From positions 992,001 through 1,056,000 of the forward strand of contig NZ_CP009506.1 of NCBI RefSeq assembly GCF_000970085.1: DNA of 64,000 nt, in the 5' to 3' direction. Below the pieces are notes generated by a model. That model saw only the letters and a program-made list of their open reading frames with translations, was not told where the DNA came from and did no database searches. This document shows positions 52,839 through 62,811 of the stretch, one piece after another (positions within the stretch are counted from its first letter, which is position 1; each line of letters opens with the position of its first letter). The translations under genes were made by a program, and so were the position numbers. Source of the DNA: Methanosarcina siciliae T4/M. GTDB lineage: Archaea; Halobacteriota; Methanosarcinia; Methanosarcinales; Methanosarcinaceae.

Positions 52839-52955
52839 TCGGACAATGCGGCAAAAGAATATAACTTTATTGTTCAAATTGTCCTGAAACTGCTTAATTC
52901 GGTAACTATATATCCTCTAAAATTTCTTTACATATTGGGGGAGAGTGAATCATTT

Positions 52956-53846
52956 TTGTATGTTTTGATCACGCCTGTTAAAGATGAGGAAAAGAACCTT
53001 CCTGAGGTCATCGAGTCCTTAATTTCTCAGACTGTAAAACCTGTGCTCTGGTTGATTATTGATGACGGCAGTACTGATAATTCTCCAAATATAATACACC
53101 GTTATGTGTCCAGATATCCCTGGATCGAAACCATTCGTTTTCCTCCTCAGCCAAGGGACATAATTTTTCACGTATCCTATGTTTATAAATCAGGGTTTGA
53201 TTCCATTTTAAAATATTGTGACAGAAATAAAATATCTTATAGTTTTATTGCTTCAATGGACGCGGACACTGTACTGGAAACAGAGTATTTTGAAAAGATA
53301 TTGAGTAAATTTGAACTCAACAATAATCTGGGCATTGCAAGTGGGGGCCTGTACCATGAAATTGACGGGAAGTTGAAGCTCTCCGGCCAGGCTGAAAATT
53401 TCCCCTCAGGCACGGGCCGGGTCTGGTCAAAAGAATGCTTTTTTGATACCGGGGGTTTTTTACTGGAACCCTCCGCTGATTCGATCTCAAATATAAAAGC
53501 CATAATGAGGGGCTGGCAGATTTACAGGTTTAACGAAATCCGAATGATAGAAAAAAGATTAACAGGCAGTGCAGAAGGTCTTTGGAAGGGGTACAAATAC
53601 AACGGATACATGGCTTACTATTTAAATAAAAATCCAATCCTGATATTACTAAATGTGCTTAACTATACCATGAAGAAGCCGCATTATACCGGAATAGCTT
53701 TCTTACTGGGATACATAAGGCCTTTTATTAAATGTGAAGAAAGAATAAAAGACAGGGAAATCCGGGAATATTACTGGACTTACAGGTTGGTCGAGTACAG
53801 GAATCTGGTAATTAGCAGATTGAAGTCCCTGTTTTCTGTAAGTTAA
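52956..53846 (+). CDS. Family 2 glycosyltransferase
   Basis: About 296 residues. GT-A fold: VLITPVKDEEKNLPEVIESLISQTVKPVLWLIIDDGSTDNS at the N-terminus, the DxD-type metal site in FIASMDADTVLETEYFEKIL (residues about 105-125), and a distinct C-terminal region with two amphipathic helices. No membrane helices. An in-frame TTG at 52935 lies within the ribosome site GGGGGAGAG, so I start at the TTG at 52956. Likely builds a surface glycan moved by the neighbouring flippase; sugar unknown. Confidence 0.85.
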   Translation: MYVLITPVKDEEKNLPEVIESLISQTVKPVLWLIIDDGSTDNSPNIIHRYVSRYPWIETIRFPPQPRDIIFHVSYVYKSGFDSILKYCDRNKISYSFIASMDADTVLETEYFEKILSKFELNNNLGIASGGLYHEIDGKLKLSGQAENFPSGTGRVWSKECFFDTGGFLLEPSADSISNIKAIMRGWQIYRFNEIRMIEKRLTGSAEGLWKGYKYNGYMAYYLNKNPILILLNVLNYTMKKPHYTGIAFLLGYIRPFIKCEERIKDREIREYYWTYRLVEYRNLVISRLKSLFSVS

Positions 53847-53927
53847 AAAATACTTTTGTCCGTATAGTTCCGGGTAAAAACGAAATTTAAAGACCTCAAG
53901 CCCTCTTCCGCCTGTACATTTCCTATC

Positions 53928-54259
53928 TTGACTCCTAACCTCGAATTTTACGAAAAACTCTTCGGCACGTCAGCATCCATGCGTTTTGATATTCCGCAAA
54001 TCAGCCTGGAACTGGCACAGATAGGAGACATTTTACTCATAGCCGGCTCGGATGAAACTTTGAAGCCATTCCGGAGCACTCAGGCTACATTTCTTGTTGA
54101 TTCCCCCGATGAGTTCAGGGCTCATCTGGAAGAAAATGGAGCAAAAATCATCCGGGGACCGATAAGGTTCCTACCGACAGGAACATGACAGTAAAACATC
54201 CTGACGGGTCGGTAATAGAGTATGTGGAGCATTCAAAAATGTATGAAAGTCAAACGTAA
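53928..54259 (+). pseudogene. VOC/glyoxalase-fold protein, frameshifted
   Basis: The frame reads EFYEKLFGTSASMRFDIPQISLELAQIGDILLIAGSDE, a VOC half-fold with FYEKLFG, and stops at 54188 after FLPTGT. The next frame continues with RNMTVKHPDGSVIEYVEH, the normal end of a VOC domain. Inserting one G near 54167 (AAGGTTCC to AAGGGTTCC) would join them. An in-frame upstream stretch to ACG at 53880 gives a likely original N-terminus (KFKDLKPSSACTF). The gene is probably dead. Confidence 0.7.
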
Positions 54260-54615
54260 GCGGTAAGCTTCAAAGGAAAGCTGATACACTGTAAAGTCTG
54301 AAGAATGGCTGAAAATTCTGGAAATGCTGGAAAAAATGAAAATACCGGAGAAAACGGAAAGTTTGGTGCCTGGTTTTAAAATAAAAAATCGCATAAAAAA
54401 TATATATCCTCTTAAATAATGATGTTGAAAAATTGTCAGGCAAATGATCCTCTGTTTTTCTGAAAATTAAATTATGGGAATATATCATCAATGCAAAAAT
54501 AGCATCAATGCGAAAATGATTTCAGAAGGTTCCTGTATAATAAGAATATTGCTCAAGAAGAAATGCATGCTTTAAACATGTACTTTTTCATTTTTTTATA
54601 CTGGGGAGAAACGGG

Positions 54616-57414
54616 ATGAAAAAAGAACTGCGAAGTTCTGGTATTGATATTATTGGAAATGTGCCCTGGGGAACACACTTCTGCCAGTTCTACCAGACAA
54701 AAAAAGATTTGATGGATGTGCAGGTCCCTTATTTCAAGGCTGGACTGGAAAATAACGAATTTTGCATCTGGATAGTATCTCAACCTTCGGAAGTGAAAGA
54801 AGTAAAAGAAATCCTGAGAAAAGATCTTCCTGATTTTGATGTTTATCTGGAAAAAGGGCAAATCGAAGTTGTTCCTTCCACTCACTGGTTTGTAAGAGAG
54901 GGTATTTTCGATTCGGAGAAGGTATTGAACTGCTGGATTGAGAAACTTAATAAGGCCCTTACCAATGGTTATGATGGTTTGAGGTTGAGTGGGGATACTT
55001 TCTGGCTCGAAAAAAAGGATTGGAGCAGTTTTGATGATTATGAGAAAGAACTGGATCGGATTATCGGTAACTACCGGCTGATAGCTATCTGCACCTATTC
55101 CCTTGACAGGTGCAACGCAACCGAGATCATTGATGTGATCAGTAAGCACCAGTTCGCTTTGATCAAAAGGAACGGAAAATGGGAACATATAGAAAATTCC
55201 AGGCGTGTGAAGACCGAAGATAAAATTCAGACCCTTGCTAATATTGTGGAAACGTCAGACGATGCCATTGTAACCGAGTCTCTTGATGGCGTTATTATTA
55301 GCTGGAATAAAGGTGCAGAACAGATTTATGGCTATTCGGCTAAAGAAATTCTGGGAAAGCCTATCTCCATTCTTGAGCCTCCCATGCTGGTCGAAGAAAC
55401 AAAAGAATTGAATGAACTGATTAAACAGGATGATAAAATTCACCATTATGAGACTTTACGTTCAAGAAAGGACGGTAAGATCATAAATGTCTCACTTACT
55501 GTTTCTCCAATTTTTGATGCCTCCGAAGATCTGATCGCAATCCTGGTCATCGCCAGGGATATAACCGGACGTAAAAGAGCAGATGAAAAACTCAAGAAAA
55601 GCGAGGAAAGATACAGGATTGTTACAGAGCAAACAGGGCAGGTGATATATGACTACGATATAAGATCAGATAAATGCAGCTGGGCAGGTGCCATAGAAGA
55701 AGTTACGGGATATAGTTCTGAAGAATTTCAGAAACTTGGCAAGGATGTCTGGATTAAGAATATCAAGCCCCTAAATACAAACTCTGCGGAAGAAAAGTCT
55801 TGGGATGTTAGAAGGGAAGAGAACAGGTTTAAAGAAGAATTAACGTTTAGAAGAAAAGACGGAAACCGCATTTACATAGAAAACAGAGGGGTCTGCCTTA
55901 CAAATTCTGAAGGTCATCTTTACGGGGCTATCGGAGTACTGAAAGACATTACAGGTGCTAGGCTTGCAAAAACTCAGCTTCAGGAAAGTGAAAAAAGATA
56001 TCGTATAGCAACTGAAAGGACAGGGCAGGTTGTATTCGATTTTAATCTCAAAACATTTGAACTGAGATTGGCGGGGGCCGTCCGGGAAGTAACAGGGTAT
56101 AATCCGGAAGAGCTGGGAAATCCGGATAAATCGGTCCTGATAGAATATGTGCACCCTGAAGACAGAACCGAACTGCTTGATACGCTCAGAAAGTCTTTTG
56201 AGGAAAAGAAAAAATTTCAGGTAGAAAATAAATTCCAGGTAGAATTCAGGTTAAAAAAAAGAGACGAGAACTACATTTATGCCGAAAGTCGCGGCATCTG
56301 GCTGACAGATGGCAGCGGGGAGATACATAGAGCCATCGGGGTAATTAAAGATATTACGGACCGGATACTTTCAATAAAAAAAGTTGAAGATAGTGAGAAG
56401 AAATACCGCTCTTTCATACAGAATTTCCACGGCATTATTTACCAGGCGGATGAAAACTTTGTTCCCGTATTTCTGCACGGGGCTGTTAAAGAGATCACAG
56501 GATATAAAGCAGAGGAGTTTAAGTCCCGGATTAAATGGGAAGACTTAATTTATCCGGATGATCTGCCTCTCGTTCTCAATGAAGGAAGAAAGATTAAAAG
56601 TTCTCAGTCTGCCGATTATGGGGAACTCGAATATCGTATAAAGCACAGGGATGGAAGGATCAGATGGGTTAATGAGATCTATCAGAAAATTTCGGGAAAT
56701 GATGAAAATCCGGGATTCTATCAGAGTACGATTTATGATGTGACCGAAAGAAAAGAGGCTGAAAATTTCGTTGCGAGTATCGAAACTGCCCGCAAAAAGG
56801 AAATCCACCACAGAATTAAGAATAATCTGCAGGTAATCTCATCCCTGCTTGACCTCCAGGCAGAAAAGTTCCGGGATAAAGAGGTACTCGAAGCTTTCAG
56901 GGAAAGTCAGGACCGGATAATCTCAATGTCCCTGATACACGAAGAACTCTATAAAGGGGGAGGAACCGATACACTGAATTTCTCCGAATATATTAAAAAG
57001 TTAACTGAAAACCTTTTCCTGACCTACAGCCTTAAAAGTAAAAATATCTGCCTGCTTATGGATTTGGAAGAAAACGCCTTATTTAATATGGATACAGCCG
57101 TCCCGCTAGGAATAATTGTTAATGAACTCGTTTCCAATTCCCTCAAATATGCATTTCCTGATCAGCAGGAAGGAGAAATTCGAATTTGCCTTTGCAGGGA
57201 AGAAAAGAATGATGAAGTGCGCAGGTCCCTTTTCAGCCTTGTAATTTCGGATAATGGAAAAGGAATGCCTGAAAACATGGAATTGGAAAGTGTCGAGTCA
57301 CTCGGACTGCAGTTAGTAAACATCCTTGTTGATCAGCTGGATGGAGAAATCAAGCTTAATCGAGATCGCGGGACAGAATTCAGAATTACTTTCGAGGTAG
57401 TGGAAGAAGCATAA
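54616..57414 (+). CDS. MEDS-PAS4 sensor histidine kinase
   Basis: 932 residues, cytoplasmic (no membrane helix). Residues about 8-185 are a MEDS domain (GNVPWGTHFCQFYQTKKDLMD ... YDGLRLSGDTFWLEKKDW), as in methylotroph and methanogen regulators. Four PAS domains follow, at about 205-320, 330-450, 455-585 and 595-715. The kinase core is HisKA_2 type (EIHHRIKNNLQVISSLLDLQAEKF, phosphorylated His near residue 731) with HATPase_c (IVNELVSNSLKYAFPDQ, ISDNGKGMPEN, SLGLQLVNILVDQLDGEI). No response regulator is adjacent. A GGGGAG ribosome site precedes the ATG. Signal is unknown; MEDS and PAS domains suggest a small molecule or redox input. Confidence 0.92.
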   Translation: MKKELRSSGIDIIGNVPWGTHFCQFYQTKKDLMDVQVPYFKAGLENNEFCIWIVSQPSEVKEVKEILRKDLPDFDVYLEKGQIEVVPSTHWFVREGIFDSEKVLNCWIEKLNKALTNGYDGLRLSGDTFWLEKKDWSSFDDYEKELDRIIGNYRLIAICTYSLDRCNATEIIDVISKHQFALIKRNGKWEHIENSRRVKTEDKIQTLANIVETSDDAIVTESLDGVIISWNKGAEQIYGYSAKEILGKPISILEPPMLVEETKELNELIKQDDKIHHYETLRSRKDGKIINVSLTVSPIFDASEDLIAILVIARDITGRKRADEKLKKSEERYRIVTEQTGQVIYDYDIRSDKCSWAGAIEEVTGYSSEEFQKLGKDVWIKNIKPLNTNSAEEKSWDVRREENRFKEELTFRRKDGNRIYIENRGVCLTNSEGHLYGAIGVLKDITGARLAKTQLQESEKRYRIATERTGQVVFDFNLKTFELRLAGAVREVTGYNPEELGNPDKSVLIEYVHPEDRTELLDTLRKSFEEKKKFQVENKFQVEFRLKKRDENYIYAESRGIWLTDGSGEIHRAIGVIKDITDRILSIKKVEDSEKKYRSFIQNFHGIIYQADENFVPVFLHGAVKEITGYKAEEFKSRIKWEDLIYPDDLPLVLNEGRKIKSSQSADYGELEYRIKHRDGRIRWVNEIYQKISGNDENPGFYQSTIYDVTERKEAENFVASIETARKKEIHHRIKNNLQVISSLLDLQAEKFRDKEVLEAFRESQDRIISMSLIHEELYKGGGTDTLNFSEYIKKLTENLFLTYSLKSKNICLLMDLEENALFNMDTAVPLGIIVNELVSNSLKYAFPDQQEGEIRICLCREEKNDEVRRSLFSLVISDNGKGMPENMELESVESLGLQLVNILVDQLDGEIKLNRDRGTEFRITFEVVEEA

Positions 57415-58293
57415 ATCCCAATAATCAAATAGAAGGTATTTTTGCGGTTTAAATGAGAAAAAACATAATCAACGACCCTTGAAAAAAAACATCATGTAAA
57501 AATCGGAAGAAAGCCCGGAAGATTTATGTTCTTTTTACTGTAGACCCCGATATATAGCTCCGAAGATATTTTCCCCAAAATATTTATTCGGAGCAGGACA
57601 AATGTCTTCCAGGCAATTCTTTTCGACATACCTTACCGGTTATTCCTCACTCTTTTCGACCTATCTTCCCCGTTATATAATATACAACGTCTCGTTTTTA
57701 TTTTAAATTAATTATCAGAAAAATTGTTCCTTAACATAAGTTAGTCCCGCATAAAATGTTTTAAAGCCAAACAACAATTTAATATTAATTATGTTTTTTA
57801 TAGTTCCTGGGGGCATTCAGAAAATTCAGCGCTGAGTTTTTTCTTGAAGGGCAATGCAAGATAATTTTATTCAAAATCCTGGCTTTAAGGGTTCGAGAAT
57901 AATTCTTATAGACACTCTATATAAAATTGAAAGTGTTTATATTTTGGCTTCGTACAAATTTATCAAAATCAGCTTCAAGAAGCCGAAAATAAATCAGTAA
58001 AAAAACATCAGGCCATTCAGCTAAAATTAATTGTGATTCCTTATTTAGAGGATTTCCACAGACCCTTAACCATGTAATCAGGTGGAGATTTTGGGAATTT
58101 TTCTCATGCCTGTATCTCGCAAGCATAGCTTTTGCATCTCCAGCCCTCTCCGATGCGCCCAGCCTGTGGAGTAAACGCACGTTGTCTTCAACACGAAGGC
58201 GATTCCGGTTTTCCCGGCACTTAGCGGTTTTTTATCCGTCTATTGCCTTAATCTTTTTGCGAAAGTCAGTCAGCTATCTGAGCATATCCTTTT
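57415..58293. other. Gene-free convergent region
   Basis: 880 bases between the two convergent signalling genes. On the reverse strand, 57917-58180 is open for 87 codons (starts MRLLHRLGASERAGDAKAML). It has no ribosome site and no recognisable family, and I leave it as unassigned. The rest is AT-rich without signals I could identify. Confidence 0.4.
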
Positions 58294-61200
58294 TTATTTA
58301 TTGTCTTCCTGCTGTCTGCTTCCTGATTTTATCTTCCGCTCTGTAGTTGAAATGGCATACACCTCACCGGTTTCGTTCACCAGTGGAGAAGCAGTCAGCC
58401 ATATGTCCACTACCCTGCCGTCCTTACTGAGCCGCTGGGTGCGGTAAGGTTCCAGGACTTCATCCCGACTGAGCTTCTTCAGACTATCCAGCTCTTCTCC
58501 TTTCTGTTTCTGCGGAATCAGGCTGCTAATATTCATTGTAAGGGCCTCGGCTTCACTCCAGCCGTACATCTCCTCAGCCTTTGGGTTCCAGGCCATGATG
58601 TGACCCTCCAGGTCCTGTAACGTTATAGCATCATTCGAGTCGTGCACGACAACTGCGGACAGGCGGTGAATCGCAGCCTTGGATTCCTTTAGCAGCTCCC
58701 TCGTCTGCTTCAATTCGGTAATCTCAATGAAGGTTATCACCGCTCCTTTAATGACGTTTTCAAGAGTGCGGTAAGGCCGGATGCGCATCAGATACCACGT
58801 GCCGTCCCGGGTCTGGACTTCAATTTCCCTGGGCGTCAGTTTTTCTAGCACCTCATCTACGTCCTCTGTCAGGCGGTCATATCCCAGCATGTTTGAGACA
58901 ATGTCCCCTACAGGCCTTCCCACATCGGTCGGGATCAGTTTGATCACCCGTGTGACAGCAGGGGTAAAGCGCATAATACGCACATGATAGTCGACGAAAA
59001 TGGTGCCTATGTCAGTGCCTGCAAGCAGGTTGTTCATATCGTTATTGGCCTGAGACAGGTCAGCAACCCTATTCTGCAGTTCGGCATTGACAGTGGCCAG
59101 TTCCTCGTTTACCGACTGCAGTTCCTCCTTTGAGCTCTCCAGCTCCTCATTGGCGGATTGTAGTTCCTCATTTACTGACTGCATTTCTTCATTTGAGGAT
59201 TTGAGTTCTTCATTGGAGGTCTCCAGCTCTTCATTGGCAGCCTTGAGGTCTTCTTCCTTGGTCTGCAGTTCCTTCATCAGCGCCGAAACGCGCTCATCAA
59301 CTTCCCCTTTGCTCTCGGGAATTCCTTTCATTAAATCCTCGGAAACTGCCTTCCCTATTATTCTCTGTTCAGCCTTCGGAGGTTCTTCAAAAGTGATCAG
59401 GAACAGGTCCGGCCTTTCTGAATCAGGACCTGTAACCACAGGTAGCAACGCAAGATTAACGGTAGTGAAGTCGCCGTTGGTTTTGACCCTCAGCCCGGAG
59501 TAAAATAATGATCTTTTATCGATTGTTGCTCTGTGCAGGGCCGTAGCCAGCCTGTTGGCCAAGCCCTCGCGTGCCATCTTCAGGATGTTCATGCCAGCTT
59601 CGCCCTGAGCAGGTTCCAGGTACATGCCTGTACGACCGTGTATATATAGAATATCGCCTTTTTCGTTTACGAGCACCCCTACAGGGGCGTAGTGTTGAAG
59701 CAGAATCTTTTCGGTCAGCTCGCGCAAATTAAGTTTGCCTCCGAAGGGAACTTCTTCAAATGTTCTTTGAGTCATTCTGGGTCCCAGCCTTGGTGGGATT
59801 AATGTAACTATGGAATGGAGTTGTTCACTGCCAACGTTCTGTTTACTCAGGTAGAGCTTCGATTTGCGGTCAAGAATGTCAAAAAGATTCGTAAACCCGT
59901 TCACGGTCTCGGAGGAACCAAGGAAGAGAAATTTGCCGGGGTTCAATGCATAGTAGAAGAGGGGAATGAGCCTCTTTTGCAGTTCCCCGTCCATATAAAT
60001 CAGCAAGTTGCGACAGCTGAGTAGGTCGAGTTTGGAGAATGGTGGGTCTTTGACAAGGTCATGCTCGGAGAAGATTACCATATCACGGATAATTTTCCGA
60101 ATGCGGTAGTTTCCGTCCGGGCCCTGGATAAAAAAGCGCTCCAGCCTTTCCTCTGAAACATCGACCGAGATACTGGGAGGATAGCTGCCAATGCGAGCCT
60201 GTTCGATGGCCTGGCTGTCGATATCTGTTGCAAAAATTTGTATATTGAAAGTTTGCTTCAATTCCTCCATATGTTCCTGGAGCAGGATGCCGATGGAATA
60301 AGCTTCCTCGCCTGTGGAACAGCCAGGCACCCAGGCCCGTATCGATTCGCCTGCGTACTTGCCGACAAAGAGACTGGGGACGATTTTCTCCCTAAACACT
60401 TCGAAAGCCCTAGGATTACGGAAAAAACTGGTGACACTGATTAGAAAGTCGCGGAAGAGCGATTCCACCTCGGAAGGTTTTTGCTCTAAATAACTCACAT
60501 ACTCATTTATATTCTTGATATTATGGACTGCCATGCGACGTTCGATGCGTCGGACGACGGTCCCCTTCTTGTAATGGGAAAAGTCGTGACCTGTATGGGT
60601 GAACACCATGTTGAATATTTTTTTCATCGCGTCTTCGGCTCTGGAGACCGGTTGGGTTATTTTCCCGAAGGCTTGAGTAACATAGGCAATGAGCTGGGCA
60701 GGCATTTCTTCCGGCGGCAGGATATAGTCTGCCAGACTGGGGTCGATGACGCTACGCGGCATGCTATCGTACTCGCTGGATTCCGGAGCTTGCGCCATTA
60801 CCATACCGGCTTCAGCCTTGATTGCCCGTGCTCCCAGTGTGCCGTCACTGCCTGTGCCTGAAAGCACAATTCCTATGGCCTGCTCTTTCTTTTCCTCGGC
60901 CAGGGAGCGGAAGAAGAAATCAATTGGCGTACGATGACCGTGCGGCTCGACCGGTTCCAGCAGGTGCAGTTCACTCTCACGATAAACCATGTCTCTGTTA
61001 GGTGGGATGACATAGACGCAGTTAGGTCTGACGTCCATTCCGTCCTCAACCTCGTAAACAGACATGTTTGTGTAGCGCCCTATCAGGGTAGTGAGGATGC
61101 TTTTATGTTTCGGGTCAAGGTGCTGTACCAGGACAAAGGCCATGCCCGGTCCTGGGCTGTCAGGCATGGATGTAAAAAAAGCTTCGAAAGCAGCCAGCCC

Positions 61201-61416
61201 ACCAGCCGATGCGCCAATCCCCACGACAGGAAAGTCCCCTTTTGTGAATTTCTCAGAATCCTTATTTGAAACAGGAGGTTCACTGGTAGAGGTTTCTTTT
61301 TCTATCTTCTTTTCTTCCGGCGTTTTTTTCTCTTCTGGCATCTTTTCCTTTTCAGGCATCTGTTCTTCTTTTGATGCCTGCGTTTTCTCTTTGCTCTTGG
61401 TTTCGCCTGTACCCAT
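58294..61416 (-). CDS. CheB-CheR-PAS fusion protein
   Basis: 1040 residues. After a Lys/Glu-rich linker (1-60) comes a CheB methylesterase domain with catalytic Ser (GIGASAGGLAAFEAF, about residue 70), His (VLVQHLDPKH) and Asp (LSGTGSDGTLGA). Then a CheR methyltransferase domain (about 245-520; VPGCSTGEEAYSIGI). Residues about 690-790 form a long coiled coil of EELQSVNEEL-type repeats. Two PAS domains end the protein, with no kinase domain. Such fusions occur near histidine kinases and are thought to couple receptor methylation chemistry to other signalling. The MEDS kinase converges on it from the left and may be its partner, by position only. Confidence 0.93.
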   Translation of the reverse strand: MGTGETKSKEKTQASKEEQMPEKEKMPEEKKTPEEKKIEKETSTSEPPVSNKDSEKFTKGDFPVVGIGASAGGLAAFEAFFTSMPDSPGPGMAFVLVQHLDPKHKSILTTLIGRYTNMSVYEVEDGMDVRPNCVYVIPPNRDMVYRESELHLLEPVEPHGHRTPIDFFFRSLAEEKKEQAIGIVLSGTGSDGTLGARAIKAEAGMVMAQAPESSEYDSMPRSVIDPSLADYILPPEEMPAQLIAYVTQAFGKITQPVSRAEDAMKKIFNMVFTHTGHDFSHYKKGTVVRRIERRMAVHNIKNINEYVSYLEQKPSEVESLFRDFLISVTSFFRNPRAFEVFREKIVPSLFVGKYAGESIRAWVPGCSTGEEAYSIGILLQEHMEELKQTFNIQIFATDIDSQAIEQARIGSYPPSISVDVSEERLERFFIQGPDGNYRIRKIIRDMVIFSEHDLVKDPPFSKLDLLSCRNLLIYMDGELQKRLIPLFYYALNPGKFLFLGSSETVNGFTNLFDILDRKSKLYLSKQNVGSEQLHSIVTLIPPRLGPRMTQRTFEEVPFGGKLNLRELTEKILLQHYAPVGVLVNEKGDILYIHGRTGMYLEPAQGEAGMNILKMAREGLANRLATALHRATIDKRSLFYSGLRVKTNGDFTTVNLALLPVVTGPDSERPDLFLITFEEPPKAEQRIIGKAVSEDLMKGIPESKGEVDERVSALMKELQTKEEDLKAANEELETSNEELKSSNEEMQSVNEELQSANEELESSKEELQSVNEELATVNAELQNRVADLSQANNDMNNLLAGTDIGTIFVDYHVRIMRFTPAVTRVIKLIPTDVGRPVGDIVSNMLGYDRLTEDVDEVLEKLTPREIEVQTRDGTWYLMRIRPYRTLENVIKGAVITFIEITELKQTRELLKESKAAIHRLSAVVVHDSNDAITLQDLEGHIMAWNPKAEEMYGWSEAEALTMNISSLIPQKQKGEELDSLKKLSRDEVLEPYRTQRLSKDGRVVDIWLTASPLVNETGEVYAISTTERKIKSGSRQQEDNK

Positions 61417-62466
61417 ATTGTCGCATCCTTTCGTCCCTGAACCTGAATCTTTGGAATGACTTTATCGGTATTCTATAATGGAAGTTACATTCAGATATAC
61501 ATAAACCCGAATAAATCTGAACTTTACAAATCAAATCCGGGAAGTTTTCCACCAGAAGGGATATTTTTTAAATATTTACATCTCAATTTAACATTTTTAG
61601 TTTAATCTATTCTCGGCCACTTAATCGTGAAAATACATATGTGTAAACAGCCTGAAGATTTGATAATATTCTCAATTGAATTTGTTGATGTACTCAATAA
61701 TAAGTTGATAAGGACTTATGCATTGAAAGTACAAAAATAAGTTCATCAGACGTTACATTTTGGCTTCGGGTTTTTTACGGTTAAAAGTCTAATGTTATCC
61801 ACTTCTCAGTAACTTCAAGTCCTGCTGATTTTCTTCCGGGAACCCTATACTCATATATGGAACATGTATGAATCGTTGATTGAACCAAAATTCCAAACTG
61901 CAAAAAGCTATTTCTGGGGACAATTAGAGGGAATACGGTTTTTAAGGGGTTTGATAAATATTAAATCCAATATTTCTGGCTTTATTTTAAATTAAAAGTT
62001 TAGAAATGCTTATTTCTTCTATCAAATTTTATTCGCTTCTCCTCAGTAAGTATGTTTATATTTAAACCGGTTAATATTAACACTAACAGCCGATATACAG
62101 TCGGCAAGACAATTGGAATGAATTTTACCAGGGCCAAGGGGCGAGTGTAAAAACGGATCCGTATAGGTTACCATGGCCGAAAGGGCGGATGTAAACGGAT
62201 CCGCATAGAAAACATCAATGTGTTCGAGCTTCGTTTCAGTCAATATTGTTGGAGCACTGAGTTATAGAGTCAACAATTTACGGATTTAATCCCTGATGAA
62301 CATGAAAGGATCAGGAGAGACACCTTGGAGAGTGAGTTCCAAGGGTCAAACTCTTGCCTGTAAATCCAATCACCGGATTGTGGAAATCACCGGATTTCAG
62401 AACAGAGTATGTTCATAAGTGCATAAATTATTTTCATGCAACTGAACACGATTGGGAGTATAATTT
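61417..62466. other. Gene-free region
   Basis: 1050 bases of mostly AT-rich DNA. An imperfect 42-bp duplication lies at 62125-62166 and 62168-62209, both ending ACGGATCCG. ATCACCGGATT occurs twice at about 62370-62398. I see no gene. AGTATAATTT precedes the next gene. Confidence 0.4.
62125..62209. repeat. Imperfect 42-bp direct repeat
   Basis: TTTACCAGGGCCAAGGGGCG and GTTACCATGGCCGAAAGGGC begin two matching blocks, each ending in the palindrome CGGATCCG and a TATAG-type word. Differences are scattered, so the duplication is old. Confidence 0.6.
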
Positions 62467-62811
62467 ATGAAAACTAAAAGATTTGACAGATCAAAAAAGA
62501 CTCTTGCTATTTTGCTGTTACTTTCTTTTGTATTGTCAGTGACAGCTGCGTTGGGGAGCGCAGATGACAATATTAATTATGGCAAGAGTAAAGATGGCTA
62601 CGAAGATGGCCACAGCAAAGGCTACGAAGACGGTAAAATACAGGGTCAGAACGACTGCGAGCAATATGGCGGCACAGAAGTTCTTAATAAAATACCCACT
62701 CCTGTCAATCAACTCAGCTGGACCAAAGATTATATAGAAAGCTACAACAAAGGCTATAAAGACGGATATTTAGATAGTTACAGTAAAAGTAGATACGAAT
62801 GCTTAAAATAA
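62467..62811 (+). CDS. Small secreted repeat protein
   Basis: 114 residues. Signal peptide (KKTLAILLLLSFVLSVTAALGSA), then a mature domain of about 80 residues with repeated G-Y-x-D-G units: KDGYEDGHSKGYEDGK and NKGYKDGYLDSY. Two cysteines remain (NDCEQ and YECLK), perhaps a disulfide. Tyr/Gly/Asp repeats of this sort bind metals or sugars in other proteins, but I do not recognise the family. GGGAG lies about seven bases before the ATG. It is flanked by sparse DNA on both sides. Confidence 0.7.
   Translation: MKTKRFDRSKKTLAILLLLSFVLSVTAALGSADDNINYGKSKDGYEDGHSKGYEDGKIQGQNDCEQYGGTEVLNKIPTPVNQLSWTKDYIESYNKGYKDGYLDSYSKSRYECLK

Noticed and set aside
57917..58180. 87-codon reverse frame between the signalling genes
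   Set aside because: No initiation signal or recognisable family; noted in the intergenic entry.
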